From: an uncultured Mycoplasmataceae bacterium
Lineage (GTDB): Bacteria > Bacillota_I > Bacilli_A > Mycoplasmatales > Mycoplasmoidaceae
DNA length: 9,191 nucleotides
Direction of reading: 5' to 3'
NCBI GenBank assembly: GCA_949289925.1
Contig: CASEPW010000039.1
Location: 1-9,191 of the forward strand
Shown here: in pieces, positions 1-8,732 of the stretch
How positions within the stretch are numbered: position 1 is the first letter of the stretch
How the letters are laid out: the number at the start of each line of letters is the position of its first letter
Made by a program: the position numbers and the translations under genes
Notes under the pieces: generated by a model
Told to the model about the DNA's origin: nothing
Seen by the model: only the letters and a program-made list of their open reading frames with translations
Databases searched by the model: none

Positions 1-103
1 TCTTCACCAATCATACATTCTTCATCAGTTTTAACTGCATACATGGAATTTTAGAATCTGAACTGCTAATTTAACTGTAATTGCTTATTTTTTCATTAAA
101 TCA
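1..103 (-). pseudogene. ackA: Acetate kinase, C-terminal remnant with frameshift and nonsense codon
   Basis: Acetate kinase makes ATP and acetate from acetyl-phosphate in the cytoplasm. Only the C-terminal part is recognisable. One minus frame reads FNEKISNYS, then a TAA at 71-73, then ISSSDSKIP. A second frame from about 44 reads YAVKTDEECMIGE. Together these match the family C-terminus, where a Ser-x-x-Ser-Lys strand is followed by a T-[DN]-E-E-x-M-I motif. The TAA could be one substitution away from AAA (Lys). The frame change near 43-46 fits one lost base. The gene's 5' part is absent: upstream lies an MFS transporter fragment instead, joined near 98-106. The 3' end runs off the window. 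Its place downstream of ptb fits the usual phosphotransacylase-kinase pairing. The family call rests on about 33 residues, so it is good but not certain. Confidence 0.62.
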
Positions 104-580
104 GTACGAGAATATTTTTAGCTTCTTCACCTTTTTTTGAGAATAAGTTTACACCTTTTACAAAGCTGATCAGAATGTTAAAATTGTTGTAAATGCAAAT
201 AATGCATGAATAATAACTAATTGTGTAAAATCTATATACCCAAAATTAACAAGTGAATATCAAATAGTAATGCACTTGTAGCGACCATTGAGAAGGTAAA
301 TAACGTTTTTGTTGAGAATCGATCTGCAACCCATCCACCTGGTATGTAAAAAATAATGTTAATTATACCGTATATTGTCATTAATGAACCTAATTGATCT
401 GTAGTTAAACCATTAACACCATTTAATGCACCCATATATTGGTATAGAAGGTAAGGTACTAAGTAAATTGTACCTCCACCTAATGCCATTAAGAAAAGAC
501 CAAATCATTTTCTAAATGGTGATAATACATAATTACCATCTGCGGTTAATTCTGTTTTTAGTTTGTTTTAAACGTGTCAT
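104..580 (-). pseudogene. MFS transporter, N-terminal third, frameshifted and truncated
   Basis: The start is ATG at 578-580, preceded by AGAGG (586-590) overlapping the ptb stop. Reconstructed across frame changes, the product is about 159 residues against some 400 or more for a complete 12-helix MFS carrier. It opens MTRLKQTK, then helices around GLFLMALGGGTIYLVPYLL and LGSLMTIYGIINIIFYIPGG. The cytoplasmic loop-2 motif GGWVADRFSTK (family G-x-x-x-D-R-x-x-x-K) identifies the superfamily. The conserved-looking KGVNLFSKKGEEAKIFSYW ends the readable part. Four one-base indels are implied: an extra A in the run at 556-560, a lost base near 241-244, a lost T near 162-164 and an extra A at 115-119. 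Beyond about 104 the sequence switches to acetate kinase. The substrate cannot be told. A functional carrier is unlikely from this sequence. Confidence 0.72.
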
Positions 581-589
581 AAAAACCTC

Positions 590-1498
590 TTATAGTGCAC
601 ATGCACAAGCAAGTGCGATTGATAAAATTCTATCTTGATCAGTTGTTGATCTAGATGTTAAAACAAAAGGAACCTTTGAACCTATTATTATCCCTGCAAA
701 CGATCACCCTCCCAAATAAACAATACCTTTTGAAAAGATATTTGCAGCTTCAATATTAGGACACATTAAAATATCTGCTTTACCTGCAACAGGATCTTTT
801 GAGCCTTTGATTTTTGCTGATTCTTCATCAATAGCTAAATCAATTTGTAATGGTCCAGAAACAACACATCCTGTTATTTCGCCTCTAACATTCATTTCAT
901 GTAATGATTGGGCATCTAATGTATCAGGCATTTTTTCATATGGTTTTTCTTTTGCACATAAATTTGCTACTTTAGGATTATTGTTTCCTAATGCATGTGC
1001 TAGTGAAACAGCGTTTTCTATAATTTGTTTTTTTTGTTCTAAATTTGGTTTAATTGACATTGCAGCATCTGTGACGATGAAATACCTTTCAAAATTAGGA
1101 TTATATGCTAATGTACAATGTGACATCAATTTACCTGTTCTTAATTCATATTCAGGTTTTAATAGAGTTTTTAATAATAAAGAAGTATCTATTAATCCCT
1201 TCATTATCATGTCAGCTTTTTTATCTTTTAAAATTTGCATCGCTTTATTAGCGGCATCTTCATCATTATTTGCTTTAACAATTTCAATTTTTTCTAAGCT
1301 AATTTTAGAAATTTCAATTGCATTATTTATTTTTTCTTTTTCACCTACAAATATAGCTTCTATTAAACCAAGTTTAATACATTCTGCTATAGAATTTAAA
1401 CTATATTCTTCATAAGGACAAGGTATAACAAGTTTTGCAGTTTTACCTTTCATTTTTTGTTTTGCAATATTTATAAAATAATCCATAGTAATTTTCAT
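590..1498 (-). CDS. ptb: Phosphate butyryltransferase (phosphotransbutyrylase)
   Basis: This cytoplasmic enzyme exchanges CoA for phosphate on short acyl groups (butyryl-CoA + Pi gives butyryl-phosphate + CoA) and feeds an acyl kinase that makes ATP. The product is 302 residues, the usual length for the Ptb branch of the phosphate acetyl/butyryltransferase family. TGA at 704-706 must be read as Trp to reach the TAA at 590-592. Recognisable Ptb blocks in order are IFVGEKEKI, MIMKGLIDTSLLLKTLL, LRTGKLMSH, FIVTDAAMS, CVVSGPLQIDLAID, VAGKADILMCPNIEAANI and the C-terminal VPFVLTSRSTTDQ. These resemble clostridial and Bacillus Ptb more than classical Pta. The actual acyl chain could be acetyl, propionyl or butyryl. 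The start ATG has a strong AAGGAG (1505-1510) overlapping the preceding acyltransferase stop, suggesting coupled translation. It is the only clearly intact gene of the left unit. Confidence 0.9.
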
Positions 1499-1504
1499 AA
1501 TTTA

Positions 1505-1510
1505 CTCCTT
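1505..1510 (-). promoter_or_regulatory. Ribosome binding site of ptb overlapping the upstream stop
   Basis: AAGGAG lies six bases before the ptb ATG and shares a base with the TAA (1510-1512) of the acyltransferase. This supports the chosen start and tight co-translation of the two genes. Confidence 0.8.
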
Positions 1511-3257
1511 TAATAATTTAATAAACTTTTTAATTCCTCATTCAATGTTTTTAGCAAATTCATTTGCATAGTTTGAATCTTTGATTCAATATGAGATAGA
1601 AAATCTTGTAAATTCAGATTACGTTGCATAAAAATTCCTATACCATCTACATGAACTGGATCAAAATATACTCATGCAGCATTAGGTGAAACAATAGAAG
1701 AAGTAGATAATCTATTTTCTGAAATTGTATTTCAAGCTATACAATCAAATAATTTAGGTTTTGCCCCGAATATTTCTTGATTTTCATTTCATGCCAATTT
1801 AATACCTAACATATATTTATTGATTCCATAACATGCTTGACAATCTTTTGATCTTTTATAATGTTCATTCATAATATTTTCAAGATACTTGTTTACATCT
1901 TGTTTTGTTTTTATTTTTCCTTCTACAAAATCAATAGCAAATTGTTTTGAAAATTCTGAGATAGGTCTAATACATTCATTTCTACCTTTAAAGAAATTTC
2001 TCACATCAACAGCAATATAAGTATTAAAGAATTTTTTATTTGTTCTATATTGTGCTATTTGATACATTAAATGAATAACACCATATGCATAAGCTAAATT
2101 TAATTCTTTACAAATAGTTCTTTTAATGTTTTTGATTCAATAAAAATAACATCAACTTTATTGATATAATCAATAAACCTTTTAAATTCGCTATTTAATT
2201 TAGTTTTTTGAATATTAGTTAAATCAAATTGTATTTTATCAAAATGTGGCATCATTCTTATTTCTATTAGATTTGGTTTTTGATCAAATAGTTGTGAAAT
2301 CCTATTCATTAAATAAATCTCAGTACCACCATCAACCTTTATATGGTCAGTGCACATCATTACATCACCATCATTGTTGATAGTAAACAACATACCTTTT
2401 CCATGTAAATGATTGAAATTAGGTGTTTTTATAAAGTTTTTAAATCTTTCTTTAATACTATTGTTTTTATATTCATCATAACATAATACAGTAATAGCAT
2501 TTTTAAGTTCTTCATAACTTTCTTTATTTTTTTTATTTAGTAATAATTCATCTAATAAATCTTTAGCTATATCTCTATTTGTAGCAGAAGTAATAAAATT
2601 AAAAGAAACATCTTTTTCATCTTTTTGATTAATAATTGTTTTAATTGTTACATATATCTTGTTTAAATTAACTACTTGATTTTCTCTAATAACTTGAATT
2701 TTATAGGGAATATTATTTTTGTAGATAATAATAAAATTAGATGTTTCTTCATTAGTGTAATAACTATCAAATATTTTGTTTGGTTCTCTAAAGGAAGAAA
2801 ACAAAAAAACCAGTTGATCTAATGAAAATTCTTTTTTTGCATTAAATTGTTGATCATTAATTAAATTATTATTATTTTTTACTTCTAAATATACTGTTGC
2901 AACTTGATGTGCAATAATTGCCATAATTCCTGAAGCATCATAATCTTTTAAATTAGGATGGTCATATTGCATTGGTGCATTACATTCAAGTGATAAAGGA
3001 CCTCTTGATGATAAATACATATATTTAATTCATCATTCAACCAATCAACTATTATTTTTATCGTTAGCTCTTTCTAATAGAAAATTATGGATTTTATCAC
3101 TTTGTTCTGAATTAATATATTGATCTACTAACTTAATTGTTTTTTCATACTCTTCATCACTTATTAGTGGTTTAACCCATACCAAGAACTTTTCAAGTGT
3201 TTCTTTTTTTTCTGGTACTGGTAAATTTTGGATATTACATTTATTATTTATTATCAT
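1510..3257 (-). pseudogene. Carnitine/choline O-acyltransferase, single-base frameshift
   Basis: The family moves acyl groups between carnitine (or choline) and CoA. Residues 1-385 lie in one frame. The N-terminal domain has LPVPEKKETLEKFLVWVKPL and, with TGA as Trp, WLVEWWIKYMYLSSRGPL, a family hallmark. The catalytic block is NNDGDVMMCTDHIKVDGG, with the probable general-base His at residue 305 in H-x-x-x-D-G. That frame ends at TAA 2100-2102. The protein resumes one frame over with VIHLMYQIAQYR and FFKGRNECIRP, then the STS motif (codons 1699-1707, about residues 518-520) and FDPVHVDGIGIFM. Adding one A in the AAA at 2107-2109 restores a gap-free 582-residue enzyme, close to normal length. 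The start has a strong GGAGG. As written it would give a truncated product without the substrate-binding C-terminal half. Whether this is true decay or a sequencing error cannot be told here. Mycoplasma pneumoniae has a relative (MPN114). Carnitine versus choline specificity is unresolved. Confidence 0.9.
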
Positions 3258-3262
3258 TTTAA

Positions 3263-3267
3263 CCTCC
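3263..3267 (-). promoter_or_regulatory. Strong ribosome binding site of the acyltransferase
   Basis: GGAGG lies five bases before the ATG at 3255-3257. It fixes the start. Its first two G residues are also in the 3' arm of a potential hairpin (3266-3298). Confidence 0.8.
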
Positions 3268-3298
3268 GACTATAATTAAAAATAACTTAATTTGTCGG
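3266..3298 (-). promoter_or_regulatory. Hairpin in the acyltransferase leader, touching the ribosome binding site
   Basis: On the minus strand, CCGAC (3294-3298) pairs with GTCGG (3266-3270) and, inside it, AATTAA (3287-3292) pairs with TTAATT (3274-3279). The result is eleven base pairs, an asymmetric 1/3-base internal loop and a seven-base terminal loop. The outer arm runs directly into the GGAGG ribosome binding site and pairs two of its bases. It could be a translational control element or a protein-binding inverted repeat. No run of T follows, so it is not a typical terminator. Confidence 0.5.
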
Positions 3299-3384
3299 TC
3301 AATTAAAAATAACCTATGGGAATTTATAGAAAGATTTACATCTCATAAACCATCCCTCTAATTCATTATATGACTAAAAATAAC
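3274..3384. repeat. Short direct repeats in the acyltransferase leader
   Basis: AATTAAAAATAAC occurs at 3274-3286 and again at 3301-3313, exactly 27 bases apart. A shorter copy, TAAAAATAAC, is at 3375-3384 just upstream of the candidate -10 box. In so AT-rich a genome some recurrence is expected by chance, but the shared 13-mer with its C end in a 140-base gap is notable. The copies could be regulator binding sites or simple leader duplication. Confidence 0.5.
3365..3370 (-). promoter_or_regulatory. Candidate -10 box for the acyltransferase-ptb unit
   Basis: TATAAT on the minus strand matches the sigma-70 type -10 consensus exactly. No convincing -35 is visible, which is common in mycoplasmas. 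Transcription from here would start near 3358 and give a leader of about 100 bases before the ATG. Exact TATAAT matches are frequent by chance in AT-rich DNA, so position in the only sizeable gap is the main support. Confidence 0.45.
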
Positions 3385-3397
3385 ATTTTAAAAAAAA

Positions 3398-3820
3398 TTA
3401 AAAAACAGTTCTTCTTCTTCTTCTTTGAATTGAAGCTTTAACAAAACTTTTATCTTTGCTATAACCTGCTGTTGTAGCTTCATAGTTAAAATCATTATAT
3501 TTATCTAAATCATTACCAATTGGATTATCATATTTATAAATATCTTGGTGAAAATCTTTAAAGTATGTAGGATTTGTTCTTTTTTCATATTTTCTAATAT
3601 CTTTAGCTTTTAAACCTTGATGTAAATTTAAATCTTTTGATTTAACTCATCATTTATAACCGTTTTTTCAATCATGTTTTCTATTGCTATCAATCTTCCC
3701 ACGATTTACATAATCGCATTCATTTTTATATAAATAATTGTCACCATGATGATCATAATATTTGTCATGTCTAACACTTTTTTCAACTAATGAAGCAAAT
3801 TCTCTATTTCTCTTACTCAT
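3398..3820 (-). CDS. Basic 140-aa protein of unknown function with a poly-arginine tail
   Basis: I do not recognise this protein. It runs from ATG 3818-3820 to TAA 3398-3400 and needs four TGA codons read as Trp (in HDWKN, GYKWWVK and the like). It begins MSKRNREFASLVEKSVRHD, is rich in Lys, Arg, Asp, Tyr and Asn, has no membrane segment or signal peptide, and ends SIQRRRRRTVF. The five arginines come from a triplet repeat. The high charge and basic tail could suit binding to nucleic acid or the ribosome, but that is a guess. It follows the TDT transporter gene by 20 bases with only a weak upstream purine match, so it is probably co-transcribed. The long open frame under code 4 and mycoplasma-like codon use support it as a real gene. 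Confidence 0.75.
3409..3424. repeat. Triplet repeat encoding a penta-arginine tract
   Basis: The plus strand shows a perfect TTC-type triplet run of 16 bases, read on the minus strand as AGA codons for five Arg in the tail of the 140-aa protein. Slippage by whole units would change the number of arginines but keep the frame. Confidence 0.75.
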
Positions 3821-3840
3821 ACTTATAATTATAATTTTTT

Positions 3841-4980
3841 TTAATTTGTTTTAATGTTTTTTTTTCCTTCTGATTCACTAATTTTATTAAAAATTAAAAA
3901 TATCATTCTAATTAAAACATAACATATTATTATTGTGGCAAAAGCAGTTTCTATATATGATAAATATTCTAATGTTTTATATAAACCTTCATTAGCATTT
4001 ATGCTTTTAAAATATTGAAAAGATTTGAAAACAGCAGTTGACCCAATTGCTAATGGGAAAGTTAGTGAAGCATATGTAGGGTTGAATTTTATTCTAAATA
4101 TTCAAAATAATAAAACATATACTGTGATTGTTGTGCAAATTCCAAGTATTGTTAAAAAACCAATAATAATAGTTTTAAACAATTGGGGATAATATTCAAC
4201 ATTATTGAATACTGTATAAAATCCGACTAAAGATAAATTAGCAGGTGCACCAAAAATAGCAAATGATGGTAATGTAGTTCTTTTTATATCTTTATGAATA
4301 AAAAGTTTAAAGATAATATATGGTAGTAAAATCATATACATTACAAAACCAAAATATCATACAATTTGGGCAACAATATTTGGTATTCAATTTAAGCCAT
4401 TAAAATATCCTACTACTGTACATGCAACAATTATTCCTACTGGTGGTACGAATCAAGATGCAAATAGATTATTTGTTTTAGTATCGTGTTTTAAAAAAAC
4501 ATGGTACATAAACAATATAAAAAACATAATGTGAAAAACAACAGCAATATATCAAATAATTGAACCAATGCCTTTAAAAATTATTGCACTAAAAATATTT
4601 TGATTAATAATAGTAGTAGATGTATCGATATTTCCCATGTCTCCACCATAAATCAAATTGCCTATCACTCCAAAGAAACCAGCAACAATCATTGATGACA
4701 TACAAATTGTTGGTAAAAAACTAGATAATAAAGGGTGTCTTATTTCATTGCTAAATGTATTTTGATGTGCAAGATTTCTTAATAAAATAAGAATTAAAAA
4801 AATAATAGTAATAATGCTGCAAATTATTTGAATTATTGAACACAAACAAATATCCAATGTTGTTTGAGATAATATAGCAGCATATAGATTACCTAACCCA
4901 CCCATACCTAAACCTATTCCAGTAACTCCTATAGGAATGTGCTTAAAGTGTCTTATAAATATTTTTTGATCAAGTGACAT
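3841..4980 (-). CDS. TDT/SLAC1-family membrane transporter (tellurite resistance/dicarboxylate type)
   Basis: The protein has 379 residues with TGA as Trp (for example 4102-4104). It is almost entirely hydrophobic, with about ten membrane helices, matching the ten-helix fold of TehA, plant SLAC1 and yeast Mae1-type carriers. The N-terminus (residues 10-36) has HFKHIPIGVTGIGLGMGGLG, fitting the family's H-[FI]-P-[IL]-x(4-6)-G-x-G-x-x-G-L entry helix. A helix with SLVGFYTVF and another with LTFPLAIGSTAVF (family F-P-[LI]) lie further on. The tail is basic (SEGKKTLKQIKKN) and would sit in the cytoplasm. The start ATG has AGTAGG (4986-4991) that overlaps the exonuclease stop, so translation is probably coupled. 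The family carries small anions such as malate, chloride, nitrate or sulfite. The substrate here is unknown. Confidence 0.8.
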
Positions 4981-4986
4981 ATAAAC

Positions 4987-5859
4987 CTACTTTTTTGATA
5001 AAAAATTCAAACTATATAATTTGTATTTATCAACTATTTCTTTTATAATACTCTCATTTTTATTTTTTGCATTAAAAAAATTTAAATCTTTATCATTTAG
5101 TTCATCTTTTAATATGGTAGCCATTCTTTTACAAATAAAAGCCATTTCTTTTGAATTTAAAAATTTTTCTTTGTTTTTTAGTGATAATTCATCAAGGTGT
5201 TCATATATTTTTTCTAATGTTTCATATTTTTTTAACAATTCAACTCCTGTTTTTTCACCAATACCATTAACCCCAATAAGTTTATCTGATTTATCTCCAA
5301 TAATTGATTTAAATTCAATTACTTGGTGTGGTAATAAACCGTGATATTTTTCACTAAAATTATTAATATTATATTCATCAATATTACTTATACCTGTTTT
5401 TAGTAGTTTAACAGTACATGTGTTACTAACTAATTGTAATAAATCTTTATCAGATGAATAAACATCACAAACAATGTTTTGATTTGTCATAAAATTAACA
5501 AATGATCCAATTAAATCATCAGCCTCAACTCCTTCTTTACTCATTACACAAAATCCTAATGCACCCAGCATTTTAATGGTATCATTCATTTGTTTAATTA
5601 ATTCGTCAGGAGTTTGGCTTCTACCACTTTTATAGTCTTTTAACAACTCATGTCTAAATGTTTTTTTACCTGCATCAAAAGCAATAAAAATATATTGATA
5701 ATCATTATTTTTTGTTAATTTTTGAATTGTCGATAGCATTAATTTAATACCATTATTTGGTGTTCAATTATTTTTAATAGCAAAATCAACTTGATTTTGT
5801 GTAGCATAATACATTCTATAAAATAATGAGTTACCATCAATTGCAATTGCTTTTTTCAT
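4987..5859 (-). CDS. Stand-alone 5'-3' exonuclease (PolA N-domain/FEN type)
   Basis: A 290-residue metal-dependent nuclease that removes RNA primers and 5' flaps. In most bacteria it is the N-terminal domain of DNA polymerase I, but here, as in other mycoplasmas, it stands alone. Key blocks are IDGNSLFYRMYYA (Asp8), FDAGKKTFRHELLKDYKSGR (substrate clamp), EGVEADDLIGS (Glu112, Asp114, Asp115), SSDKDLLQLV (Asp137, Asp139) and GDKSDKLIGVNGIGEKTG (Asp189, Asp192 and the helix-3-turn-helix DNA-binding element). All expected metal-binding acidic residues are present. The usual Asn in SDN-x-PG is Lys. The first 40 residues require TGA as Trp (NNWTPNNG) and start at ATG 5857-5859; no clear ribosome binding site precedes it. 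It lies 20 bases after dnaE and 6 bases before the transporter ATG, so it is part of the same transcription unit. Confidence 0.93.
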
Positions 5860-5879
5860 ATAATAATTATAATAATATA

Positions 5880-8732
5880 TTATAATGTTAACACTAAATC
5901 TATAATATCGTATTTATTATTTTTTTCTCTAATTTTAAGAATGTAAAAATTATTTAGTTTTAAGTTGTCAAAAATTTTTGGTGAAAAACAAGGTATAGAA
6001 TAATCAAGATCATTATCTTTTAGGCTTATAAAACACATTTCATGTTTAGTTCTTGTAATCATTTTTTTAAGATTTTTTATTTGTACTAGAACATTAAAAG
6101 TTTCAGGTTTATTTTTATTTGATAATTGATATAATTCATATTCTTTCATATATTTATTAAAAAGTTTTTGATTTTCATTATTTGAAAAACTATATCCCAA
6201 ATAATTATTTTCATATTCTGCTTTAATTTCATCACTAATATCATCAATATCTTTATATTCAATATCAAAAATAGGTTTTTTAGTAATTGGATCAATTGCT
6301 TCATTTTTTTTAATAATTCTATCTAAATTTTGTAATAAAAAATTTCTATTTTTTTCATAATTATCAAATGCACCTATTTTTATTAAAATTTCAATATTTT
6401 TATTTGATATTTTATTTTTTGATAAATTAGCTATTGCATTTTCATATGTTGAAAAGTCAAAATTATTTCTAATATTTAATAATTTATTGATTATTTCAAT
6501 ACCAAAACCTTTTATAGTACTAAAACCTAATAAAATTCCATCATTTCAAATTTTAAATGTAGCATCAGAATGATTTATATCAATATTATGGATAGCAATA
6601 CCACATTTTTTAGCTTCTGAAATATAAATATTATTTTTTAAATTAACTCCACTATCATTTTTTAATAAAGACATCATGAATTCTAAAGGATAATAATATT
6701 TTAAAAATAACATTCAATATGATATTAAAGAATATGCTAATGAGTGAGAATGATTAAAACCATAATTTGTAAATTCAATTAATAATTTATAAATATTTTC
6801 AATTTGCTCATCGTTATAATTATTATTTTTAGCTCCTATAAAAAAATCATTTTTCATTTCATCAAATAATTCGATTTTTTTCTTTGAAATTGCACGTCTA
6901 AAAATATCGGCTTTTGCAGTGTCAAAACCTGCTACAACCTTAATTAATTCAATCACTTGTTCTTGATATATACAAAACCCATTAGTACTAGATAAAATTT
7001 TTTCAAAATCTTCATTTAAATATTCGATTTTTTTATTATTTTTTCTTGTTTCAACATATTTATTTATCATTTGTTGTGGTCCAGGTCTAAAAAGTGCAGA
7101 AGTTATTGAGATATCTTCTAAATTATTTGGTTGAATTTTTGTTAATGTACTTCTCATTCCAGGTGATTCTAATTGAAAAATTCCAATAGTATTTGCCTTT
7201 TTGACCTCATTAAAAATATTTTGATCTTCAAGGTTGATTTTTTTCAAATCTATTGTTTTATTGTATCTTTTTTTAATTGATTCTATAGTATCTGAAATAA
7301 TTGTTAAATTTTTTAAACCTAAGATATCAATCTTGTTTAATCCAAACATTTCTAAATATTCCATTGTTCATTGACTTAATTTATATCCATTTGTTCCATT
7401 AATTGTTGGTATTATGTTATCAATTTCTTGATTGGCAATTAATATACCTGCAGCATGTGTAGAAAATTGTCTAGGAATATTAAAAAGTTTATTTGAAATT
7501 TCAAATAAATCTGGATATGAGTGATAAAAGACATTTAAATTTTGATCTTGTTTAACAAAATCTATTAATGATGTTTCAAGATTTGATGGTATTTTTTTAG
7601 TAATATTATCAATAAGGTTTAAAGGAATATTTAAAACTCTACCAACATCTCTTATTGCCATTTTATATTTGATTCTTTGAAAAGTAATAATTTGTGAAGT
7701 GTTTTCTATTTTATATTTATTGAAAATATATTCAATTAATTCATCACGTCTACTATCCATCACATCAATATCAATATCTGGTAATGTTTTTCTATCTTTA
7801 TTTAAAAATCTTTCAAAAATTAGATTGTATTTAATTGGATCTATTTCAGTAATATTTAAAGCAAATGAAACAAGAGATCCAGCAGCTGAACCTCTTCCAG
7901 GTCCAATTATTATATTATTCTTTTTAGCAAAATTAACAAAATCTGAAACAATCAAAAAATAATCATCATATTTTAATGAATTAATCACTGATAATTCATA
8001 CATCAATCTGTCATAATATTTTTTTGGAATTTTATTATCATTAATATTTAATTTTTCAATTAAACCATTTATTGCTATTTTTTCTAAATATTGTTTTGAA
8101 TTTTTGTTCAAATCATAAATTGGTAATTTATTAGAATTTAAGTTCTCTATCAAAATATTTGTTTCATCAATTATTTTTTTAAAATTATTTTTTTGTATTT
8201 CATTAATATTTATAGATTTAATTCAAGAATATTTACTATTAGGGTTTTTATTGATGTTTTGAATTTTTTCTTCATTATTAATACTTTTTAAAATATCGTA
8301 GTAAAAATAATCACTATCATTTTTATATTTAACTTCATTGATATAAATGTCATTGTTATCTCAAATATTTATTTTATTTAGTATATTATTACCTGATTTT
8401 AGAATAATAAAAATGTCTTTTTCTGATTCTTGATTTAAATATTTTAATTTATCGTTATTAGATGAAATTTTAACTAATGTTTTAAAACCTTTAATATTTT
8501 TTGCAATAAGTATGTAAATACTATTATTGATATTAATTTCTAATCCAATTATGGGTTTTAAATTATTTTTTTTACATTTTTGATAAAACTCTATAGCTCC
8601 ATATAGATTGACGTCAGTTAATATTGCATAGTTTAAATTATTTTCTAAAGAAATATTTATAATATCATCTATTGATAAAATGGAATCAAGTAGTGAATAA
8701 TATGAATGTACATTTATATTTGCGTATATCAT
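5880..8732 (-). CDS. dnaE: DNA polymerase III alpha subunit, DnaE type
   Basis: A 950-residue C-family DNA polymerase, somewhat shorter than the roughly 1160 residues of E. coli DnaE. It stays open throughout only with TGA as Trp (for example 6546, 7368 and 8361). Domains in order: a PHP domain at 1 to about 250 (NVHSYYSLLDS, KPIIGLE); palm with GPGRGSAAGSLVSFAL at 277-292; PDIDIDVMDSRRDE, whose Asp319/Asp321 are the likely catalytic pair; the third Asp at 469 in KIDILGLKNLT; RAISKKK and GFNHSHSLAYSLISYW (about 658-673) in the fingers; a helix-hairpin-helix-like GFSTIKGFGIEIINKLL; and an OB-fold-like strand set near 880 (FNVLVQIKNLKKMITRTK). The PHP metal site is degenerate. The start ATG overlaps the stop of the 74-aa gene by one base (TAATG). 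In mycoplasmas PolC is normally the main replicase and DnaE the second one; PolC is not in this window. Confidence 0.95.

Noticed and set aside
807..1415. A 202-codon open frame on the plus strand opposite ptb
   Set aside because: It is the antisense of a strongly conserved enzyme, its translation resembles no family, and it has no plausible ribosome binding site. It is a shadow of ptb.
2095..2115. Programmed -1 frameshifting in the acyltransferase
   Set aside because: AAATTTA is present, but in the frame used after the shift and behind the zero-frame TAA, so it cannot act as a slippery heptamer here. No strong downstream hairpin was seen. A lost A is simpler.
3266..3298. Rho-independent terminator between the 140-aa gene and the acyltransferase
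   Set aside because: The stem is mostly A-T and is followed by AGGTTAAAATG, with no T run in the minus-strand direction. It sits at the ribosome binding site of the next gene.
5021..5344. A plus-strand open frame opposite the exonuclease
   Set aside because: It is antisense to well-conserved exonuclease motifs, low in complexity (Ser, Phe, Leu rich) and explained as a shadow. The same applies to the plus-strand frame at 7699-7962 opposite dnaE.
5880..8732. dnaE appearing as four broken pieces
   Set aside because: All breaks are TGA codons in one continuous frame. Read as Trp they give an intact 950-residue polymerase with motifs in order, so this is code 4, not decay.
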